Shown: positions 51,485 to 59,615 of the stretch, piece after piece
Layout of the letters: the number at the start of each line of letters is the position of its first letter
Numbering within the stretch: position 1 is the stretch's first letter
Assembly (NCBI GenBank): GCA_014584575.1
Contig: JACTMP010000013.1
Coordinates: forward strand, 62,001-126,000
From: Chloroflexota bacterium
GTDB taxonomy: Bacteria > Chloroflexota > Anaerolineae > Promineifilales > Promineifilaceae
Direction: 5' to 3'
Length of the DNA stretch: 64,000 nucleotides
Position numbers and translations under genes: made by a program
The notes under the pieces: model-generated
What the model saw: the letters and a program-made list of their open reading frames with translations, nothing else
What the model was told of the DNA's origin: nothing
Databases searched by the model: none

Positions 51485-51510
51485 TCCACCAGGGGGGGGG
51501 GGGGTAGAAT
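51481..51510 (+). promoter_or_regulatory. Promoter with 13-G tract in spacer (phase-variation candidate)
   Basis: TTGATC (51481-51486) and TAGAAT (51505-51510) are 18 nt apart. The spacer is CACCA plus 13 consecutive G (51492-51504). Expression of the beta-propeller gene at 51556 would change with tract length. Confidence 0.6.
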
Positions 51511-51555
51511 ACGAGATTGTTGCATTTACATCACAAACTGGAGATTTTCACTTTT

Positions 51556-52848
51556 ATGAACCCTATAAATAAATCGAAGTTAATCATTGTTGCGCTGGGC
51601 CTAGTGGCCGGCCTGGCTTTCATCTCTCTGTGGCTCACCGGTAGTGGCACAGGGGCGTCGGCCGGCGGCATTATAACCGGCACCCCGTCCTTTTTACCGC
51701 TGGTTTTTAGACCATTGCCCACGCCGACAGCCACGGCTACACCCACCTCTACCCCTGTGCCGCCCGTACCCCAATTTGTGCAAAACATCCCCTTACCCGG
51801 TGCGCAGTGCCCCAATTCCGTCTTTGTCAATGAAGTGACCGATTACGTCTATATTGCCAACAATTTCAGCCATGACATCAGCTTTTTGCGGGGCACTAAC
51901 TATTTGGGAAATGTCCCTTCTGGCGGCAGATGGCCCACGCGGATCACCATGATTCCGGACAACGGCCGTACCTTCATCACCAATTTGCACCCCTTATCAG
52001 CCAATGATCCGCTGACACCGATGGCCGAATTTGACGAAACCACCCTGGTGCGCACCTATCCCGGAAAATTTGAAGGGTTCACCCCGCTTTACAACACCGT
52101 CAATCAACACCTCTACGTCACCGACCTCGACTCCAACATTCGGGTGTATGACGCCAGCACCTTACCGCTGACCTTTGTCAAGGATATTGGGGCGGCCGAT
52201 GGTGTGCGCGGCTGGATCAAAACGATCACCTACGACCCAACCTCAGGGCTGGTCTTTGCGGCCAGTTGGGATTACAGCGAACTGTATGTGATAGATGGCA
52301 CAACGGTCACGGCCGTTCGCAGCACCCAGACCTGGGGGCCGGAAAAACTGTTGTATGACCCCATTCACCATTACATCTACATCGTGGGTCAGGAAGTGGA
52401 TCACCGCCCCGACGGATATCCGGCCTACAACATTACTGTGTTTAACGCCGCCGTTCCCTACCAATTCCTAACCGGCTTTGCCACCTCCACCAGCAGCCAC
52501 CGGCTGGCGCAAGACCCCCTCAGCGGGCTGGTGTACGCCGCCAACCGCCTGGCCGATTCCGTTACTGTTGTCAATGGTTTACAGCTCGTGGGCACCACGC
52601 CTGTTGGCGCTATGCCCAACGACGTGGCCGCCAATCCCAATACCGGTTACGTGTTTGTGGCCAACAGCAACAGCAACGACATCTCGGTTCTGAAAAATGG
52701 CGCTGTGGTTAGCACCATTGCCAGCCAGGGGATACGGCCGTATGCCATTGGCATAGACAGCCGCAATAACAATGTTTACGTGGCAAACCGGGGCACAGAA
52801 TACAACCTGTATTGCAACACCAACGCCTCCGTGACCATCTTGCGGTAG
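51556..52848 (+). CDS. Exported YVTN-type beta-propeller surface protein
   Basis: The start is MNPINKSKLIIVALGLVAGL (51556). It is 430 residues long. After the signal/anchor helix comes PSFLPLVFRPLPTPTATATP, the FLPLV motif and a Thr/Pro linker. The rest is a six- or seven-bladed propeller with YVTN-like repeats: YVYIANNFSHDISFL, VYAANRLADSVTVVNG, YVFVANSNSNDISVLK, NVYVANRGTEYN. Such propellers bind ligands or partner proteins at the surface. No enzyme motif is visible. The only promoter seen carries the poly-G tract. Confidence 0.8.
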   Translation: MNPINKSKLIIVALGLVAGLAFISLWLTGSGTGASAGGIITGTPSFLPLVFRPLPTPTATATPTSTPVPPVPQFVQNIPLPGAQCPNSVFVNEVTDYVYIANNFSHDISFLRGTNYLGNVPSGGRWPTRITMIPDNGRTFITNLHPLSANDPLTPMAEFDETTLVRTYPGKFEGFTPLYNTVNQHLYVTDLDSNIRVYDASTLPLTFVKDIGAADGVRGWIKTITYDPTSGLVFAASWDYSELYVIDGTTVTAVRSTQTWGPEKLLYDPIHHYIYIVGQEVDHRPDGYPAYNITVFNAAVPYQFLTGFATSTSSHRLAQDPLSGLVYAANRLADSVTVVNGLQLVGTTPVGAMPNDVAANPNTGYVFVANSNSNDISVLKNGAVVSTIASQGIRPYAIGIDSRNNNVYVANRGTEYNLYCNTNASVTILR

Positions 52849-52865
52849 AAACCGGCAGAGTCAGG

Positions 52866-52871
52866 TATACT
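52866..52871 (+). promoter_or_regulatory. -10 box TATACT, leaderless-type, before coaBC
   Basis: TATACT then 7 nt (GTGGGAC) then ATG 52879. Confidence 0.5.
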
Positions 52872-52878
52872 GTGGGAC

Positions 52879-54114
52879 ATGACAGTCATTAGCCTCCTCC
52901 AAAACAAACGCATCCTGTTGGGCGTCACCGGCTCCATTGCCTGTTACAAAGTGGTTGACCTGGCTTCCAAACTGACCCAGGCCGGGGCGCAGGTAGAAGT
53001 GATCCTGACCGAAGCGGCGCAGAAATTTGTGACGCCGCTGGCGTTCCGCTCGGTGACGGGGCAGCCGGTATACACCAGCATGTGGGACCTGGCCGACCAT
53101 GTGCGCCACGTGGGGCTGGCCGAAAACGCCGACCTCTTTGTCATCGCCCCCGCTACCGCCCACACCTTAGGCAAGCTGGCTTATGGCCTGGCCGATAATT
53201 TGCTGACGGTGACGGCATTGGCCGCCCGATGCCCCATTTTGGTGGCCCCGGCCATGGATGGTGGCATGTATGAACACCCGGCCACGCAGGCTAACGTGGA
53301 AACGCTGCGGGGACGCGGCGTCCTCTTTGCCGGGCCGGTGACAGGGCGCATGGCCTCCGGCCTCTCCGGTTTGGGGCGGATGATGGAGCCGCCGGAACTG
53401 CTGGCGCAAATCCGAATGGCCGTCGCCAAACAGGGGCCGCTGCACGGCCGTAAAGTGGTCGTCACCACCGGCCCCACCCGTGAAGCCATAGACCCGGTGC
53501 GTTTCATCAGCAACCGCTCTACGGGCAAACAGGGGTTGGCGGTGGCCCAGGCCGCGCTGGACGCGGGCGCGGATGTGACCCTGATTTATGGCCCCCTGGC
53601 CGAGCCGGTGCCGTTTGGGGTCACGGCCGTACCCGTCCACACCACACAAGAGATGGGCGAGGCCACGCTGACGGCCGTGCAAAACGCCGACGCCCTCTTC
53701 ATGGTCGCCGCCGTGGCCGACTTTCGCCCCGGTACGCAATCTGACCGCAAAATCAAAAAGACCGACGAGGCGTGGGGGCTGGCGATAGGGCTGGAAGTGA
53801 CGCTGGACATCCTCAGCGCGGTCAAGGAGCAGCGCGAAAAGAGCGGCTTCCCGCGTATCGTCCTCGGTTTTGCGGCGGAGACACATGATGCGTTTGAATA
53901 CGGCCGTCAAAAACTCCTCCGTAAGGGACTGAACTTCATCGCCGTCAACGACGTACTGGCCGAAGGTGTCGGTTTTGAACACGATACCAACCGGGTACTG
54001 CTGCTCAGTTCCGCCGGTGTGGTAGAAGAGATACCGTTGCAAAGCAAAACGGCCGTGGCCGAACGGCTGGTGCATCATGTAGCCAAAACGCTAAATGGCA
54101 ACCAGGCAAGCTAA
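52879..54114 (+). CDS. coaBC: Bifunctional phosphopantothenoylcysteine decarboxylase / phosphopantothenate-cysteine ligase
   Basis: A 411-residue protein. CoaC half: [20 protein letters not shown] (FMN site), [20 protein letters not shown] (active His75/76) and [18 protein letters not shown], where the usual Asn of PAMN is Asp. CoaB half: [46 protein letters not shown] and KIKKTDEAW. It makes 4'-phosphopantetheine from phosphopantothenate in coenzyme A synthesis. The Asn-to-Asp change in the decarboxylase motif is worth noting; either the enzyme tolerates it or the first half is weak. Confidence 0.93.
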   Translation: MTVISLLQNKRILLGVTGSIACYKVVDLASKLTQAGAQVEVILTEAAQKFVTPLAFRSVTGQPVYTSMWDLADHVRHVGLAENADLFVIAPATAHTLGKLAYGLADNLLTVTALAARCPILVAPAMDGGMYEHPATQANVETLRGRGVLFAGPVTGRMASGLSGLGRMMEPPELLAQIRMAVAKQGPLHGRKVVVTTGPTREAIDPVRFISNRSTGKQGLAVAQAALDAGADVTLIYGPLAEPVPFGVTAVPVHTTQEMGEATLTAVQNADALFMVAAVADFRPGTQSDRKIKKTDEAWGLAIGLEVTLDILSAVKEQREKSGFPRIVLGFAAETHDAFEYGRQKLLRKGLNFIAVNDVLAEGVGFEHDTNRVLLLSSAGVVEEIPLQSKTAVAERLVHHVAKTLNGNQAS

Positions 54115-54143
54115 AAACTCTCTTTTTTCAAGGAGAAGGTGCA

Positions 54144-54380
54144 ATGAGTACAGCTAATGGACTAAAGAAGCGGATAAGTCAAACAATCGAAAGTTTGCCC
54201 GAATCAACCCTGGTGGAACTGGCTACCTTTCTTGAATATCTGGAATACAGAGAATCCCCTCGTAATCGTGCGCAAACGACGCCCTATACACCGATAGCTC
54301 TTGGCGGTCTATGGCAAGATGTTGTGATCACCGATGACGATATTGCCGAGATTCGCCGGGAGATGTGGTCGAATACCTGA
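54144..54380 (+). CDS. DUF2281-like antitoxin-type protein
   Basis: A 78-residue protein with AAGGAGAAGGTGCA before ATG. SLPESTLVELATFLEYLEYR is the helical start. PIALGGLWQDVVITDDDIAEIRREMW matches the C-terminal pattern of VapB/DUF2281-type antitoxins (G-G-L-W-x-D-x-x-x-x-x-x-D-I-x-x-x-R-R-E-M-W). No PIN-domain toxin follows; the next gene is an EAD-only protein. It may act as regulator of the conflict operon. Confidence 0.75.
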   Translation: MSTANGLKKRISQTIESLPESTLVELATFLEYLEYRESPRNRAQTTPYTPIALGGLWQDVVITDDDIAEIRREMWSNT

Positions 54381-54401
54381 GTAGTGCCCAATACAGTAAA
54401 A

Positions 54402-54764
54402 ATGAACCAACAACAAATCCACCAAGACCTGACCACCCACTTTTCTCCAGACGAGCTGGTCTTGCTGGCCGGGCGGGTGGGTGTAAATTTCAATTCATTG
54501 GGTGGCAAGACGCCGGCCGATAAGGCGGGGTCGTTGATTAGCAAGGTGGAGCGCAACGGCCGTCTGCGGGAACTGGTTTACTGGATGGTACAGGCCAAAC
54601 CCGCGCTCAAAGTGAGCTACCAGGCGCAGTTGCAGCGGGAATCCGCGCCCAAAGACAGCCGCCTGGAATGGCTGGATGGGCTGGCTGCCGGGGAAGGCCC
54701 GGCCATCGAAGAACCCCCCACCATGCGTTGGGACAGCGACGAACATCCCCGTTTGGATGAATAA
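54402..54764 (+). CDS. Adaptor-only protein with EAD-like (effector-associated) domain
   Basis: A 120-residue protein from ATG 54402; GTG 54384 is an alternative. TACAGT lies 4 nt before the ATG. Residues 1-70 (FSPDELVLLAGRVGVNFNSL, then GSLISKVERNGRLRELVYWM and AKPAL) repeat the domain at the N-terminus of the next gene and in the middle of the third. In all three it reads [FL]-x-x-x-E-L-x-x-[IL]-x-x-x-[LV]-x-[IV]-[ND]-[YF] ... L-I-x-x-[VLF]-x-R-x-[GR]-R-L-x-E-L-[VL]. The last 50 residues are acidic with no motif. Likely a soluble adaptor joining the two ATPases through like-with-like contacts. Confidence 0.75.
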   Translation: MNQQQIHQDLTTHFSPDELVLLAGRVGVNFNSLGGKTPADKAGSLISKVERNGRLRELVYWMVQAKPALKVSYQAQLQRESAPKDSRLEWLDGLAAGEGPAIEEPPTMRWDSDEHPRLDE

Positions 54765-54812
54765 TTTGTTATACTTTGTCCTGTCGTTTCTCTAGAAACT
54801 CAAGGAGGCTGC

Positions 54813-56477
54813 ATGGACAAGGTACAACTGCTCAACGATATTTCCAACTTATTTGACGAACCAGAACTGAAAGAGATCTGTTTACGCCTGCAAATCAATT
54901 ACAGCCACATCAGTGGCGCAAACCTGCCGGACAAAACACGTGAGTTAATCCTATATCTGGAAAGACGTTCCCGTTTGCCTGAACTGGTGCAGGTTGTGGT
55001 CACTCTTCGGCCAGCGCTTCAGCCCAGTTATGCTGCCTACCTGGCTGAACATGGTTTGAGTGCAACCATCACTCCCACCTCGCCATCGTTTTCATCACCG
55101 GCGACAGTGACGGCGCCGTCACCAACCGCCACCCTGCCGGTTACACCTACCCGGACTGAGGAGACGCCTAAAATCAATCCCTTCACCGCCGGGCCGATGG
55201 TGACACAAAAGGAGATGTTTTACGGCCGTCAGCCTGAACTACGCCGCCTGCACACCCGCTTGCGGAATATGGGCAGTTGTTCTATCGTCGGCATGAGGCG
55301 TGTGGGCAAATCATCCCTGATGTACCACCTGAGCCACCACACCGATCTCTCCCGCCAGCCAGGGTATCTGATGGCCTACCTGGATTTGCAAGACGGCCGT
55401 TACCACACCCTCTCCGGCCTCATCCAGGGTGTTTATGAAGCCTGGGGCGCGCAGGCAAATGATGTCCGCCTGGCAGCGGCCGATTTGCCCGGATTTGCCC
55501 AATCCGTCAGCCAGCTTCAAGCTGCCCGGTATCGGCCTGTTTTGTGTCTGGACGAGTTTGAGAATCTCATCAAACATCCCCATCAGTTTACCGACAATGT
55601 ATTTGAAAGCTGGCGTGCTTTAGGCAATGCCGGGCAGGTGGCGTTTGTCACTGTTTCCCAACAATCTCTGGCCGACCTGATTCAGCAAAGCGAACTCACT
55701 TCTAATTTTTACAACATCTTTGACCAGACAATGCTCGCCTTGTTGACCTCGGCCGAAGCACATGCCCTGGTAAAGCAACCGGCGGCAGGCCAGGGTGTGA
55801 CCATCCCGGATGCAGAGATAGCATACTTGCTGGATTTGTGTGGGCCACACCCCTTTTATTTGCAAATGGCTGCCTTTCAATTGTTTGACATGATGGTGGT
55901 GGACGGCCTAAACCGGGCACAATTGCATGAGGATTTTGTCTGGGCGGCCGAACGCCACTGGCAGGGATTGTGGCGTGCCCTGACGCCGACCGAACAGGCG
56001 GCCTTTCCGCTGGCCTGGGAAGAAGCAATCTCTCCCACCGCCGCACACTATCGTACCCAGATGGCGCGCAAGGGATTGCTGATAAAAGAGGGAGCGGGGT
56101 ACAAACCGTTTAGCCGCGCTTTTGCCGACTGGGTGCGGGCCAACCGGCCGCCCCCACCCCCGCCCGTTGCCCCCACCACACCGCCGGATGCAGCCCCAAC
56201 ACCGGATACCGGGGTGACGCCAGAGCCGGACGATAAGGACAAGGAGAATCCAACACCACCCATGATGGATAAGGGATTATTGGTGCTAACGGTGGTAGTG
56301 ACCCTGGCAGTTTTGGTCGTGGTGGCGCTGGTGCTGCGTTATATTCTGGAAGTCCAGAGTGTAGGCAGCCTGGTGCTGCTGCTGGTGATTTTGCTGCCGT
56401 TTATTCTCGTCATTGTGGGCAAGTTGACCGGGCAGGATTTCCTGGCCTGGCTGCGTGATTTGCTGGGGAAAAAATGA
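54813..56477 (+). CDS. EAD-like domain - AAA/STAND ATPase - C-terminal two-helix membrane protein
   Basis: A 554-residue protein, GGAGGCTGC before ATG. Residues 1-70 are the EAD-like domain (FDEPELKEICLRLQINYSHI, then ELILYLERRSRLPELVQ). A Ser/Thr/Pro linker (80-118) leads to an archaeal-type ATPase: FYGRQPELRRLHTRL, P-loop GMRRVGKSS (160-168), Walker B RPVLCLDEFEN (241-251), winged-helix part HPFYLQMAAFQLFDMM. A Pro-rich linker (~450-475) precedes two helices (LLVLTVVVTLAVLVVVALVL, LVLLLVILLPFILVIVG). The ATPase faces the cytoplasm. It overlaps the next gene by 4 bp, so they act together. Confidence 0.82.
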   Translation: MDKVQLLNDISNLFDEPELKEICLRLQINYSHISGANLPDKTRELILYLERRSRLPELVQVVVTLRPALQPSYAAYLAEHGLSATITPTSPSFSSPATVTAPSPTATLPVTPTRTEETPKINPFTAGPMVTQKEMFYGRQPELRRLHTRLRNMGSCSIVGMRRVGKSSLMYHLSHHTDLSRQPGYLMAYLDLQDGRYHTLSGLIQGVYEAWGAQANDVRLAAADLPGFAQSVSQLQAARYRPVLCLDEFENLIKHPHQFTDNVFESWRALGNAGQVAFVTVSQQSLADLIQQSELTSNFYNIFDQTMLALLTSAEAHALVKQPAAGQGVTIPDAEIAYLLDLCGPHPFYLQMAAFQLFDMMVVDGLNRAQLHEDFVWAAERHWQGLWRALTPTEQAAFPLAWEEAISPTAAHYRTQMARKGLLIKEGAGYKPFSRAFADWVRANRPPPPPPVAPTTPPDAAPTPDTGVTPEPDDKDKENPTPPMMDKGLLVLTVVVTLAVLVVVALVLRYILEVQSVGSLVLLLVILLPFILVIVGKLTGQDFLAWLRDLLGKK

Positions 56478-59188
56478 TTGAGACCTGGCTGATGACCCCC
56501 GCCCGTCTGCTGTATTGGCTCTTTTTTAAGCCGCTGACGCTGCGCGCCTACCAGCGACAGTTGGGCGTGAAGCTGGATAACAATGGCGATTTTTCTTTGT
56601 TGAGCGTGCGCCATCAACTGCGCACCAACCTGGCCTTGCGCCGCTACGTGGCGCAGATGGGTATGGCGCTTGTGTTGGGGCTGCTGCCGTTGCTACCATT
56701 GAGTGTGCTGGCTGAGGCGATTCGCGTAGCCGTTACTCCTGGCGCCTTGTTCAGTTGGGAATACGTGGCGGTTGGCGTGGCGGTTGGCGTGGCGTTTGGC
56801 GTGGCGGGTGGCGTGGCGGTTGGCGTGGCGTTTGGCGTGGCGTTTGGCGTGGCGGGTGGCGTGGCGGTTGGCGTGGCGGTTGGCGTGGCGGTTGGCGTGG
56901 CGTTTGGCGTGGCGGTTGGCGTGGCGGGTGGCGTGGCGGTTGGCGTGGCGTTTGGCGTGGCGGGTGGCGTGGCGGTTGGTGTGGTGGGTGGCGTAAGGTT
57001 CGGTGCGGTAGAAGGTGCATGGCGTGGCATGTTGGCTGGCGTAGCATATACCGTGATCTTCGGTTTGGTGGGGAGCATCTTGGGTGGTTTGGCAGCTGGC
57101 GTAGCGTTTGGTCTAGCGGTTGGCCCGACCTTTTTCCTCGTGTACCTACTGGGCTATTTTCGACTGCCTCTCTTGATCATCTATTGGCCCTGGAACAGTT
57201 GTCTTTACTGGCTGGGGCGCAACCAGATAAGCAATCCGACACGGCTCTATCGCCTCGGCCCACAAAATAGGGACGAACTAATCTGGTTGCGTCTCAGTTA
57301 TTTGGATGATCTGCTAGTGCTGCTCACCCAGGCGGATCGGACCACTGGGCTATCCGCCATAGACGCTATGTCCGCCTCTTTCCGCCAGGGTTGGGCCGCC
57401 GCCCGCGCCAGCGAACGGCTGCTGCTCATGGAAATGGCGCAGTTGCAAACCGTGCCCCAGTTAGCCGCCGCCAACCAACAAATGGCCTGGCTGCCACCCA
57501 CCGGGCCACAAGCCTACCGCGAGGCGTTGGATCGTTTCTGCCAATCTCTGACGGTGGCTCAGACCGCCAGCAGTAACCTCAACCGCCTGACCAACCTCAA
57601 CCGCGCCCAACAAACCCTGCGTGCCATGCAGTCATCTCTGGACAGCAAGCCGAAAAAGCGTGAGAAAAGAAAACGCAGCAACAAGCGGGTTAGTAATGAA
57701 ACCGGTCTGAGCGACCTGGATCTGGTACGTTTGCAATCCCTCATGGATGAACACTTTAACCTGGACGAACTGCGCCAGCTTAGTTTTGAATTGGGTGTTG
57801 ATTACGAAGAATTGCCGGCCAAGACCAAAACAGACCTGAATCGAGAATTAATTCTGTACTTTAACCGGCAAGGTCGCCTACCTGCGCTACTGGAACTCCT
57901 GCAAGCCACACGCCCACAAACATTTCAGGAAATTGAACTGCAACCACAAATTGTGGATGAGCCATTCCACCTGGCAGCAGGGTTTCGGCAAGAATTGTTG
58001 CGCTGGAATCACATCCTGGACGAGGAGATCAACCACCTGACCCAGGTAGGGGCCGCTTCGCCAGACATTCCCAACCCGTATAACCCCGGCCTACCTCTCA
58101 AACCTGACGGTGGCAGCCCTGTCTTTCAGGGTCGCCAGGACATCTTTGCGGAAATTGAAAGCAGCCTGCTGGCGCTCAACCAGCCACCCACCCTGCTGTT
58201 ACATGGCCCGCGCCGCAGCGGCAAAACATCGCTGCTCTATCACCTGCCCTATCGCCTGCCAGAAACCATTGTGCCCGTTTTTGTCAATTTGCAGGAAGCG
58301 GCGGGTACGGTGCAAAGCGCCGCCGGTTTTGTCACCGCCCTGGCCGAAGCGATCCGTGACCAGGCGGGGGCACAGCGCGGGTTGGCTCTGCCCCGTTTCA
58401 GTCCCCGCGATTTCGAGGCTGAACCCTACCTCGCCTTTGGCAACTGGCTGACGCAGGCGGAACGGCCTTTACAGGCTTACACCCTCTTGATCACCTTTGA
58501 TGAATTTGAATGGGTTGAGAAGGCGATTGGCGACGGCCGATTGGACGAGAACGTACTCAGCTTCTTCCGCAATCTCATTCAACGTGGTAGTTCGCTACGC
58601 CTCGCTTTGCTTTTTGCCGGGGTACATCTGCTGGACGAAATGCAACACAATTGGGCTTCCTACTTCATCAATGTCAGAACCGTACACGTTGGCTACTTGC
58701 CGGAAACCGACGCCCGCACCCTCATCCTCAACCCCATCGAAGATTTCCCCCTTGATTATGCACCAGACGCCCTATCTACGTTCCTGGCACAAACCCGCTG
58801 CCAACCTTACCTGATCCAGTTGGTTGCCTTCGATCTGGTCAATTACCTGAACAGCGCCGAACGGCGGGCGCAGGGCGATTGGCACACCGTCACATTAGCC
58901 GACCTGCAAACCGGCTTTCAGAAAGGGCTGCAATCCGGGTACAATTACTTCACGGAACGGTGGCAAAGCTGCCGCCCGGAGGAAAAATTGATCCTGGCCG
59001 ACCTGGCTGCCGGGCAGGAGTTACCACCCGAATTGGATGAAGGAGCGCGGCTACTGGCATTGCGGCGGCTCACCCGGCGGGAACTGGTGGAGGTGGTAGA
59101 CGGCCATTACCAGATTCAAATACCATTGGTGGCGCGCTGGATACGAGAGGAAAAACCACCCGCCCTCGTCCGCGCTGAAATTAGATAA
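56474..59188 (+). CDS. Gly-zipper membrane domain - EAD-like domain - AAA/STAND ATPase protein
   Basis: A 904-residue protein. Residues ~60-85 are a first helix. Residues 101-172 are 18 tetrapeptides GVA(V/F/G), giving Gly at every fourth position (GxxxG) and continuing as AAGVAFGLAVGPTFFLVYLL. Residues ~410-480 are the EAD-like domain (FNLDELRQLSFELGVDYEEL, ELILYFNRQGRLPALLELL). An ATPase follows: VFQGRQDIFAEIESSLLA, P-loop GPRRSGKT (578-585), Walker B LLITFDEFEWVEK (~671-683), winged-helix-like end. The order is the reverse of the upstream protein (membrane part first). It is a candidate pore-forming effector. Start overlaps the previous stop (ATGA). Confidence 0.82.
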   Translation: MIETWLMTPARLLYWLFFKPLTLRAYQRQLGVKLDNNGDFSLLSVRHQLRTNLALRRYVAQMGMALVLGLLPLLPLSVLAEAIRVAVTPGALFSWEYVAVGVAVGVAFGVAGGVAVGVAFGVAFGVAGGVAVGVAVGVAVGVAFGVAVGVAGGVAVGVAFGVAGGVAVGVVGGVRFGAVEGAWRGMLAGVAYTVIFGLVGSILGGLAAGVAFGLAVGPTFFLVYLLGYFRLPLLIIYWPWNSCLYWLGRNQISNPTRLYRLGPQNRDELIWLRLSYLDDLLVLLTQADRTTGLSAIDAMSASFRQGWAAARASERLLLMEMAQLQTVPQLAAANQQMAWLPPTGPQAYREALDRFCQSLTVAQTASSNLNRLTNLNRAQQTLRAMQSSLDSKPKKREKRKRSNKRVSNETGLSDLDLVRLQSLMDEHFNLDELRQLSFELGVDYEELPAKTKTDLNRELILYFNRQGRLPALLELLQATRPQTFQEIELQPQIVDEPFHLAAGFRQELLRWNHILDEEINHLTQVGAASPDIPNPYNPGLPLKPDGGSPVFQGRQDIFAEIESSLLALNQPPTLLLHGPRRSGKTSLLYHLPYRLPETIVPVFVNLQEAAGTVQSAAGFVTALAEAIRDQAGAQRGLALPRFSPRDFEAEPYLAFGNWLTQAERPLQAYTLLITFDEFEWVEKAIGDGRLDENVLSFFRNLIQRGSSLRLALLFAGVHLLDEMQHNWASYFINVRTVHVGYLPETDARTLILNPIEDFPLDYAPDALSTFLAQTRCQPYLIQLVAFDLVNYLNSAERRAQGDWHTVTLADLQTGFQKGLQSGYNYFTERWQSCRPEEKLILADLAAGQELPPELDEGARLLALRRLTRRELVEVVDGHYQIQIPLVARWIREEKPPALVRAEIR
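56774..56989 (+). repeat. 12-bp tandem array encoding GVA(V/F/G) Gly-zipper
   Basis: Eighteen units of GGCGTGGCG plus GTT, TTT or GGT, with only the last triplet varying in 17 of 18. Perfect phase with the codons. Confidence 0.92.
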
Positions 59189-59201
59189 CCTTGAGGTTCG
59201 C

Positions 59202-59582
59202 ATGGACAGACTCTTTTTTATGATGGGTTCGGTGTTGATGTTTTTGGGCGTAGCCGCGGGCGCGTTTGGGGCGCATGGGCTGGCGGCTTATTTCCAGCAG
59301 CACCCCACGCTCAAAGGCACGTATGACACGGCCGTGCAATACCACACCCTGCACGCCCTGGCTCTCTTTGTGGCTGCCTGGGCCGCCGACAAATGGGGCG
59401 GCAGCCTGCCCACCTGGGGCGGCTACCTTTTTCTGTTGGGCATCCTCCTCTTTTCCGGCAGCCTCTATTTGCTCGTCGCCACCCGCCTGCGCTGGCTGGG
59501 GGCCATCACCCCGCTGGGTGGCCTCGCCTTCCTGGCCGGTTGGTTTTGCCTCTTTCTGGCTGCCTATCGAGCGAGTAATTGA
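59202..59582 (+). CDS. DUF423 membrane protein
   Basis: A 126-residue protein. MGSVLMFLGVAAGAFGAHGL and QYHTLHALALFVAAW are the DUF423/YgdD signatures (G-A-F-G-A-H-G-L, Y-H-x-L-H-A-L-A), and LFSGSLYLLVATRLRWLGAI plus TPLGGLAFLAGW follow. It has four helices. Function is unknown. The start lies 13 bp after the ATPase gene stop with GAGGTTCGC upstream, so it may be read through from the conflict operon. Confidence 0.92.
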   Translation: MDRLFFMMGSVLMFLGVAAGAFGAHGLAAYFQQHPTLKGTYDTAVQYHTLHALALFVAAWAADKWGGSLPTWGGYLFLLGILLFSGSLYLLVATRLRWLGAITPLGGLAFLAGWFCLFLAAYRASN

Positions 59583-59607
59583 GTAATTGGGTAATTGCTC
59601 AATTGCC
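59578..59607. repeat. Family-C repeat across the DUF423 stop codon
   Basis: TTGAGTAATTGGGTAATTGC with TCAATTGCC. The TGA stop (59580-59582) lies within it. Confidence 0.55.
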
Positions 59608-59615
59608 AACAAGCA

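Noticed and set aside
56751-57270. Extra open frames on both strands over the 12-bp array (Arg/Trp- and Pro/Arg-rich peptides)
   Set aside because: A 12-bp repeat without stops is open in most frames by construction; only the frame in line with the ATPase is supported.
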